Shown piece by piece: positions 26,088-30,765 of a DNA stretch of 30,765 nt (position 1 is its first letter; every line of letters begins with the position of its first letter). This stretch comes from Symbiodinium natans. Its lineage: Eukaryota > Sar > Dinophyceae > Suessiales > Symbiodiniaceae. The notes beneath the pieces were generated by a model, which was given only the letters and a program-made list of their open reading frames with translations, was not told the origin of the DNA and did no database searches. A program made the position numbers and the translations under genes. The stretch lies in contig CAJNDS010000664.1 of NCBI GenBank assembly GCA_905221605.1, positions 64,001-94,765 of the forward strand. The letters run 5' to 3'.

Positions 26088-26246
26088 GGTTTAGGGTTTC
26101 GGGTCTCGGGTTTAGGGTTTAGGGTTTAGGGTTAGGGTCCCTAGGGTTTAGGGTTTAGGGTTTAGGGTTTAGGGTTTAGGGTTTAGGGTTTAGGGTTTAG
26201 GGTTTAGGGTTTAGGGTTTAGGGTTTAGCGTTTAGGGTTTAGGGGC
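26088..26246. repeat. Interstitial telomere-type repeat, TTTAGGG orientation, longest exact run
   Basis: About 22 heptamers, the central 14 or so being nearly perfect TTTAGGG. It starts only about 5 bp from the acceptor of exon 26,032-26,083, so on the minus strand the C-rich CCCTAAA repeat forms the pyrimidine-rich 3' end of the intron. Confidence 0.95.
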
Positions 26247-26540
26247 TCCCAAATTCAGGGGTCTTGGCCCTGGAGATCTATAAGGCTCACGGGGGTTGAG
26301 GGAGGTTCGTGGCTCCGCCTCCATGGCTAGGAGTTGGAAAACCGTAAATTAACTGAACCATATGGGAACAGAATGGAATGTCCAGTGATTTCCCCCACTC
26401 TTCCGCCCCTCCCCCTAAATCTCCACTTGCTGGACGACCATCAGGGGAGTCATAGTCGTCACGTCATGGGAAACCAGATTCAATAATCTCAATCTCCCCC
26501 CCGGGGTGGATCAAGGGCTTGCTGGACTTAGGGCCCCCAC

Positions 26541-26571
26541 CGTCGCTTCCATACTGGACCTGGTAGCAGTC
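26541..26571 (-). CDS. Array 1 micro-exon: DCYQVQYGSDG
   Basis: A 31-bp exon: acceptor AATGCAG, donor GTGGGG within the glycine codon. It completes the module start begun in the previous exon: C-P-L-F-C-x6-C-Y-Q-V-Q-Y-G-S-D-G. This is the smallest exon in the main chain of array 1. Confidence 0.85.
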
Positions 26572-26679
26572 CTGCATTTTGGCAAAAAGCCCAGAAAGCG
26601 TCTTAGAACCGAAGAGCCACATCAATCTCACAGAAAATCTGGAAAGCTCTGCGCCCTAAACCAGTATGAGGGCTCTCAC

Positions 26680-26854
26680 CTGCTCATCATCCCGACAGAA
26701 GAGCGGGCAGTTCTCGCTCACAGGCTGGCACCAGCTGTTTCCTTGAGGGACACTCAAAGCATCTTTCATGTTGCACTCTGATACCGGCCTCTTTGTCTTG
26801 TCTCCAGGTGCATCCGAGCGGCCGTACTCGGGATCAGTGCACTTCGTCTCAAAC
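26680..26854 (-). CDS. Array 1 exon: long exon spanning a module boundary, ends CPLFCRDDEQ
   Basis: A 175-bp exon, the longest of the array: acceptor GCCCCAG, donor GTGAGA. It begins FETKCTDPEYG (end of a CPCG part) and ends NSWCQPVSENCPLFCRDDEQ. It shows that WC-x6-CPLFC is contiguous in the protein, which anchors the whole module model. The 108-bp intron that follows has an ordinary GT...AG pair. Confidence 0.95.
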
Positions 26855-26875
26855 CTGGGGCAGGAAGTATGTTCA

Positions 26876-26944
26876 AGGGGTTTAGGGTTTAGGGCTTAGG
26901 GTTGAGGGTTTAGGGTTCAGGGTTTAGAGTCCAGGGTTTAGGGC
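26876..26944. repeat. Interstitial telomere-type repeat, TTTAGGG orientation
   Basis: About nine units with several variants, in the intron upstream (minus strand) of exon 26,680-26,854 and close to its acceptor. Confidence 0.85.
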
Positions 26945-27278
26945 ATAGTGACCTGGGAGAACTCGAGCAACGCCCTCAAAAGGCTGCCTCGAAAGTTCAG
27001 GAGCCTTGAGGCTCAAAGGGGCCCTGTTATTTCGTCGGGGGTTTACAATAATACGGACCCTCATATGGTGGTTTCCGACATAGGGGTACCTCATTGGGGT
27101 CCTCTTTATAAGAGAATCCTACTACTTGGGGGACTATGTTGGGGTTCGTAATAGCAGGATCCCCTTATACTAAGGATCCTTAGCAGGTACCCCTTATATC
27201 GTTATAACCCCCAAGTGGCTCTTTTGGGGTCCCTCTCCAACCAACTCGAAGCTCTCTCCACCCTTTCGTCCCAGCGAC

Positions 27279-27331
27279 TGGCGATCGCAGGGGCAGCCGG
27301 TGCTCTCAGGAGCGCAGAACTCCTCGTGCTC
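27279..27331 (-). CDS. Array 1 exon: EEFC...CPCDR
   Basis: A 53-bp exon: acceptor TCAGAG, phase 0, GT donor in phase 2 after CGC CA. EHEEFCAPESTGCPCDR joins FETKC of the next exon to give C-P-C-x6-K-C. The incoming phase agrees with 27,665-27,723. Confidence 0.85.
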
Positions 27332-27339
27332 CTCTGAAT

Positions 27340-27420
27340 ATTCTTGCTGCCCCCTTTACAGGGTATATGTAATAGGGCGAGTCCCTTAAAGGGTATATAT
27401 AGGGCCCTCATAGAGTCCCT
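27340..27420. repeat. CCCTTTACAGGG / CCCTTAAAGGG palindromes
   Basis: An imperfect copy at about 27,352-27,363 and an exact CCCTTAAAGGGTATATAT at 27,383-27,400: the family also at 7,105, 7,154 and 25,149. Confidence 0.75.
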
Positions 27421-27664
27421 GAAAGGAGGCCCCCTAAAGCACCCCAAAAAGGACCCATCCACCGAACCACGGGAGCAGTCAGAGGCAAGATGCCTGCGAG
27501 TAGTCGCGCTCGCCATTCCTTGAGGGCAGCTCTGGGTGGCACAGTTTTAATTGCTTTGAGATCATCTGCATGTGCCTCCTGTGCCCCCGCACTCGGCAGG
27601 AGAATTTACAAGTTCAGGCCCACATGGCTCCGAGGTTCGATGCTCCGAAGGAGCACCGGCTCAC

Positions 27665-27723
27665 GCCTAGGCTGAAGCCAAGTCGCGGAGTGTACTGCCA
27701 GCGGTAGCACCAGACTTCCGTGC
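27665..27723 (-). CDS. Array 1 exon: EVWCYRWQY
   Basis: A 59-bp exon: acceptor CTGCCAG, two leading bases, donor GTGAGC. TEVWCYRWQYTPRLGFSLG completes the module start of 27,969-28,040 (C-P-V-I-C-N-S-T-E-V-W-C, six residues between cysteines) and leads into EEFC of the next exon. Confidence 0.8.
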
Positions 27724-27871
27724 CTGGCAGGTGTGGCAGTGGCCTCTTCAAACGTGGGAGGTACCGAATGACAAGAACAGGCTTGGGGAAGGTGCCGGTA
27801 GAGGACTGCAAGGACAAACATCGAAACTAAGGACAATGAGCATGAGTCCGATAGAAGTGCCCCCAGGCTCC

Positions 27872-27945
27872 TGTTTAGGGTTTAGGGTCTAGGGTCTAGG
27901 GTTTAGGGCTTAGGGTTTCGGATTTTGGGTTTAGGGGTTTAGGGC
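27872..27945. repeat. Interstitial telomere-type repeat, TTTAGGG orientation
   Basis: About ten heptamer units, several as GTCTAGG variants, in the intron between 27,969-28,040 and 27,665-27,723. Confidence 0.85.
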
Positions 27946-27968
27946 CCCGTTAACTGCTGCTGAGCTGC

Positions 27969-28040
27969 TGTTGCAAATCACTGGGCAGCCGCCCGAGGAT
28001 TTCGGCATGCACCAGCTGGAGAACTGATCCTGCAGCATGT
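27969..28040 (-). CDS. Array 1 exon: WCMPKSSGGCPVIC module start
   Basis: A 72-bp exon: acceptor ATCGAG, two leading bases, GC donor in phase 1. MLQDQFSSWCMPKSSGGCPV continues I-C-N. W-C-x7-C-P-V-I-C has the same arrangement as 26,680-26,854. Confidence 0.85.
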
Positions 28041-28053
28041 CTCGATGTCTCTG

Positions 28054-28146
28054 ATTCCCCTAAACCCACAACCTTAACCCCTACACCTTAGACCCTCCTA
28101 CCCCTAAAACCCTAAACCCTAAACCCTAAACCCTAAACCCTAAACC
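28054..28146. repeat. Interstitial telomere-type repeat, CCCTAAA orientation
   Basis: Degenerate at the left, then about seven exact CCCTAAA units. It is in the opposite orientation to the block at 27,872-27,945 on the other side of exon 27,969-28,040. Confidence 0.9.
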
Positions 28147-28156
28147 TCTCCGTGGC

Positions 28157-28216
28157 CTTTGGTGAGTCGGTCCTTGCATGTGAGCTCATCGGCGTCGCAC
28201 GTGACCTCGTCGAAGC
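28157..28216 (-). CDS. Array 1 exon: DEVTCDADELTC module start variant
   Basis: A 60-bp exon: acceptor CTTGAG, two leading bases, GC donor in phase 1. FDEVTCDADELTCKDRLTK aligns residue for residue with C-P-L-F-C-R-D-D-E-Q-D-C of 26,680/26,571 if Asp stands for the first cysteine. Phases agree with both neighbours. Confidence 0.7.
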
Positions 28217-28292
28217 CTCAAGCTTTCAACGGCTTCGAAGTCTCCACGCAGTTCTCCAAAGAAGGGTGGCTCTACATCTACGCGTTTCAGGG

Positions 28293-28480
28293 CTTCTACA
28301 AGGCACCTAACATTCCCGAACAACCAGTAGCTCCCCGACATATCCCCCTTGAGGCTACTACAAGGTACCTAAATTCCCTAAGAACCAGGGTCCCCCTACG
28401 TATACCCCTTCAGGGCTACTACAAGGTACCTAACATTCCCGAAGGAACCAGTCGCTCCCCCTACATATACCCCTTAGGGC
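28293..28480. repeat. Three tandem copies of a 62-bp repeat
   Basis: Each unit begins CTACTACAAGGTACCTAA and ends TACCCCTTAGGG or similar (starts at about 28,293, 28,354 and 28,416). Unit length is not a multiple of three, so the plus-strand frame through it changes frame from unit to unit. On the array 1 model it is intronic. Confidence 0.85.
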
Positions 28481-28504
28481 CTACCCACCGGGCTTTGCCA
28501 AAAC

Positions 28505-28561
28505 CGCTGCTGGGCAAGAAACAGCCGGCATCCTTGTGCTCGCAATACTTGATGCCAAAAC
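28505..28561 (-). CDS. Array 1 exon: YCEHKDAGCFLPSSG
   Basis: A 57-bp exon: acceptor CGTGAG, GT donor within a split glycine codon. FGIKYCEHKDAGCFLPSS is read as the third part and the C-x-L-P-x-S opening of the next module. Its first two bases (GT) would complete a Cys codon with the T left by 29,103-29,133. Confidence 0.65.
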
Positions 28562-28585
28562 CTCACGGCCAAGATTGGTCAGGTT

Positions 28586-28655
28586 TGGGGGTTTAGGGTT
28601 GAGGGTTTAGGCCCTTTAGGGTTCAGGGTTTAGGATTTGAGGATTAGGGGTTTAC
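28586..28655. repeat. Degenerate TTTAGGG block
   Basis: About eight heptamer-like units in the G-rich-on-plus orientation, next to the exon at 28,505-28,561. Confidence 0.8.
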
Positions 28656-28669
28656 TCGAAATGGAAGTT

Positions 28670-28735
28670 TGCCTCGGCTTCGTGCCGAGAAGCGTCTGGA
28701 GCAAGCAGACCCGGATCCGGTCTCCTTCACTTACC
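28670..28735. repeat. About 45-bp duplicated segment, copy 1
   Basis: Contains GAGAAGCGTCTGGAGCAAGC then AGACCCGGATCCGGTCTCCT. Copy 2 is at about 29,008-29,060. Neither copy shows module motifs on the minus strand, so it is probably non-coding duplicated DNA. Confidence 0.75.
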
Positions 28736-29007
28736 CAACCTTCGTAAATGTTGTGAGCATCCCCCCCGCCCCCGTCCCTGTGGGACACCCCCCCGATCGC
28801 TGGGAGCAGCTGCAAACCGATGCTGTGGAGGGTCCGCCTGTCAGAGGGAGCGTCTCAAAATGCGAAATGGGCCTTGGGAGGTTTTGTCCCCCCTGGGACC
28901 CGCCTGGAAATTGCCTGGGACCCCTGCCGCCCCCGAACCGCCTGGGACCGCCCTGGCACCTCTGTGGGACGCCTGTCCAGCCCCTCAAGCCTTCCTAAAA
29001 CCTTCTT

Positions 29008-29060
29008 CTTGAGAAGCGTTTGGAACCAGCAGACCCGGATCCGGTCTCCTGCCCCCTTAC
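29008..29060. repeat. About 45-bp duplicated segment, copy 2
   Basis: GAGAAGCGTTTGGAACCAGC then AGACCCGGATCCGGTCTCCT, about 90 percent like copy 1 at 28,670-28,735, same orientation, about 330 bp away. Confidence 0.75.
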
Positions 29061-29102
29061 CCACTTCCTCCAGCCCTTCTCCTGGCCAAGTTCAGAGCAC
29101 TC

Positions 29103-29133
29103 ATGGGGGCGTGTCTTTTTGCTCGCACAGCCG
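29103..29133 (-). CDS. Possible array 1 micro-exon: RLCEQKDTPP
   Basis: 31 bp after acceptor TGGCAG, with a GA donor. RLCEQKDTPP resembles E-L-C-E-K-K-S-L-P of exon 20,627-20,746. The T left over by the donor plus GT of 28,505-28,561 restores a cysteine after P-P, as the family needs. Without that splice the frame meets TGA at once, so the call rests on the GA donor. Confidence 0.4.
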
Positions 29134-29324
29134 CTGCCAGGGCCGGAGTCCCATCATATAGCCGCTGCGAAACTCCCTAAAACCCCTGCCTGAGCGGCCT
29201 GTTTAGGGCCCCGGTTGAGAAAGGTTTTTGGAATATCCTGAACCTTGCTGGCCCGGCTGCCGAGGCGGGGCGCGCGAGCGTTTACAATTACAGCTAGTTG
29301 TTCTTGGGGCCGTCATCCTCAAAA

Positions 29325-29401
29325 ATGGGAGCAAACGCGGGCCCATGAGCCGGGGCCCGGGCTTTCACATTGCACCTCCCATTGCGAGTTGCATGGACAT
29401 C
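29325..29401 (-). CDS. Array 1 exon: CPCNSQWEVQC part of module
   Basis: Acceptor GGTTGCAG, two leading bases. CPCNSQWEVQCESPGPGSW carries the same CPCNSQWE word as 23,339-23,416. The frame stops at TGA shortly after, so a donor (GC type, about 29,336) is expected before it; the left end is approximate. Confidence 0.65.
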
Positions 29402-29870
29402 CTGCAACCGTCACAGGACATCCATCTTCGCCTACTTTGCGCAGCTCTTAAGAGTTGTAGGTCAGGCAATTCCCCGTGCATGGTGCCACATGCAAGCGCG
29501 CGGCCTTCTGCATCAGTGCTGCAGGTGGGAGTGCCCATCCAGGTTTTTTCTTCATCAAGCTCGCCTTTCTGAATCTGAAACAAACACGAGCAGTGCGCAC
29601 CGCCTGCAGAAATTCGAAATCTTCATCGGACGTCACCAGTAACCTACAGGCGCCGGCACTCTGAGGCTCCGGCCAGTAGAAGTGTAGACATTCTGGTAGC
29701 AGTACCTCAGAACTGGTTGCTTAGCTCGTGCTCCCAGGTCGAAGAGTACATGTTACAATGCCCCCGAGTTCATCAATGTCGGCCAAAGCACCGCTCCTCG
29801 CAGAACACCGAATCGCCTTGGGTCAGTTGCTGCAACTCTGGACCTGAGATCCCAGCCCTAGGCCCTAGAC

Positions 29871-29904
29871 TGCCAAGTCGCAATCACCGCCATCAAATCC
29901 ACAC
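29871..29904 (-). CDS. Possible exon: CGFDGGDC (LNR-like word)
   Basis: After acceptor GGCCTAG the frame reads CGFDGGDCDLA, then a GT donor. C-G-F-D-G-G-D-C is the closing word of a Notch/LNR calcium-binding repeat. Only this fragment is visible and the rest of an LNR is missing. Upstream in another frame lies a hydrophobic run (GFVLCILLAFGALMA, about 30,050-30,000) that could be a signal segment; the nearest in-frame ATG is at its end. Confidence 0.3.
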
Positions 29905-30062
29905 CTAGGCCGAAGTACTTCTTGCTCCAATAACAAGTTAGTCACAGCTCGCAGCATGTGGTTCATGTGGCTACACTTCTTGCACGCCGCCACATCCCGC
30001 GACGCCATGAGTGCTCCAAACGCGAGCAAGATACACAAGACAAAGCCACAAAACACGTGCAA

Positions 30063-30488
30063 GATGGAATATGCTCGTCGTTTTCTTCCTCATATTCCTC
30101 CACTGCATCGTCGTCTTCCTCTTCTTCTTCTTGTTCTCCGAAGGTTTGGGCAGGTACACCCCGCTCCCCCACCCTGCCGGGGGCAAACGCGAGTCCAGTG
30201 TCTTTCCACGGTTTCCGGGGCCACCAAAGCTGAGATGGCCCCCCATGGACACGCCAGCAGGAAACAGACTCGTCGTGGGTCCCATTACTGCAACACATCT
30301 CCTGAGCGACAGCAAGTTGTTCAACAAGGGCCGGGCTACGTCAAAACGCGTAACAACCAGCCACAAGTAGTTGCCCCTGCAAAGCCCACGTCCACAAAAA
30401 CAGACGCGAAACATCCGGAGTGTCCTCCTGCCATGTCCTTAAAGCACCTTTCCCATGCCGGCTGCAGATGGCTTCTTAACTCCTCCGA

Positions 30489-30526
<38 letters not shown>

Positions 30527-30765
30527 ACGCATGGCCCCCCCCCGAAGAGGAGAGCCGCCCCAAGGGGCGCGCACAGTCCACGGTCTGTTGGTGAAATTTG
30601 TAGACACGTCCCCCCCCGGCGCCAACAGGATTAGTGCTCTGTCTCTCTCTCTCTCTCTCTCTTCCTTCCTTCGTTCCTCTGCACATGGTCCTCGAAGGGC
30701 GAATAAGACTAGTATCAAAAGTGCGTGCGTGCGTGCGTGCGTGCGGGCGGGCTGGCGGGCGTGCG
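30063..30765. repeat. Low-complexity right edge
   Basis: A TCTTCCTC-rich stretch (30,080-30,140), CT dinucleotide tracts at 30,491-30,525 and 30,638-30,661, and a GTGC tetranucleotide run at 30,720-30,765 cut by the window end. Acidic and RERERE open frames here are artefacts. No gene is called. Confidence 0.7.

Noticed and set aside
28159-28596. A 146-codon plus-strand frame with repeating peptide words
   Set aside because: It runs through a 62-bp tandem repeat whose unit is not a multiple of three, and is antisense to two module exons.
30336-30718. RERERE-rich and acidic frames at the right edge
   Set aside because: Translation of CT and TCT simple repeats; no splice or motif support.
1-30765. 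Window considered as a true chromosome end because of TTTAGGG repeats
   Set aside because: The blocks are short, dispersed, in both orientations and interleaved with exons; none is at a window edge.
1-30765. Dinoflagellate spliced-leader sequence (the 22-nt leader ending in TTGGCTCAAG) searched by eye as a mark of retrogenes
   Set aside because: No copy or clear relic was found on either strand.

Overview
The window looks like a piece of dinoflagellate nuclear genome, probably from the Symbiodinium/Suessiales side of the group. The reasons are: (1) about twenty interstitial blocks of the TTTAGGG/CCCTAAA telomere-type heptamer in both orientations; (2) coding sequence broken into very small exons (about 30-120 bp) in short introns; (3) many introns that only make sense with GC donors, and a few with GA donors, beside GT, all ending in AG, a known dinoflagellate habit; (4) simple-sequence and inverted-repeat material between the exons. 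There are no bacterial-style operons, and nearly all long open frames are not genes. The genus is an inference.

Almost all convincing coding sequence is on the minus strand, so read it from right to left. Array 1 (about 29.4 to 20.0 kb) is a chain of roughly 30 small exons for a cysteine-rich, presumably secreted, modular protein. Each module reads approximately W/Y-C-x6/7-C-P-[VL]-x-C-x6-C-x3/4-[YF]-x3-G, then x-P-x6-E-x-C-x6, then C-P-C-G-x-N-x3-C-x-D. It is usually split over two or three exons, with a phase-1 junction inside the glycine codon and often a phase-2 junction before the CPCG exon. From 28.04 kb to 20.2 kb one set of acceptors and donors keeps frame through 26 successive exons. 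I recognise the module but cannot name a database family.

Next on the same strand (about 20.0 to 17.8 kb) is a five-exon chain whose motifs fit a GT-B sugar-nucleotide glycosyltransferase of the fucosyltransferase-like (O-FucT/NodZ-type) fold: a basic loop near the N-terminal domain, GIHFRMGDTTM, VASDSAAAV, a GLSVHS segment, DWYLLAL and SGFSKTA. It may be a separate gene starting at an ATG at 20,008 or 19,955, or part of the same transcript.

Array 2 (about 16.7 to 7.6 kb) resumes the same cysteine-rich module with at least 13 exons in three frame-consistent chains; it is a second tandem gene or a continuation. A 2.3-kb element (about 9.15-11.43 kb) with terminal inverted repeats sits in an apparent intron of array 2. 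Inside it are a duplicated 195-bp block, a field of decayed AGGATTCCTATT-type repeats, and a tandem array of about 120-bp palindromes.

The left 7.5 kb is poor in recognisable genes: a possible minus-strand gene at 3.9-4.5 kb (coiled-coil exon plus Ser/Thr-rich exon), an AT-rich microsatellite tract, telomere-type blocks, and short open frames I cannot assign. Splice boundaries were worked out by eye from motif spacing, AG acceptors and phase continuity; no transcript data were available.
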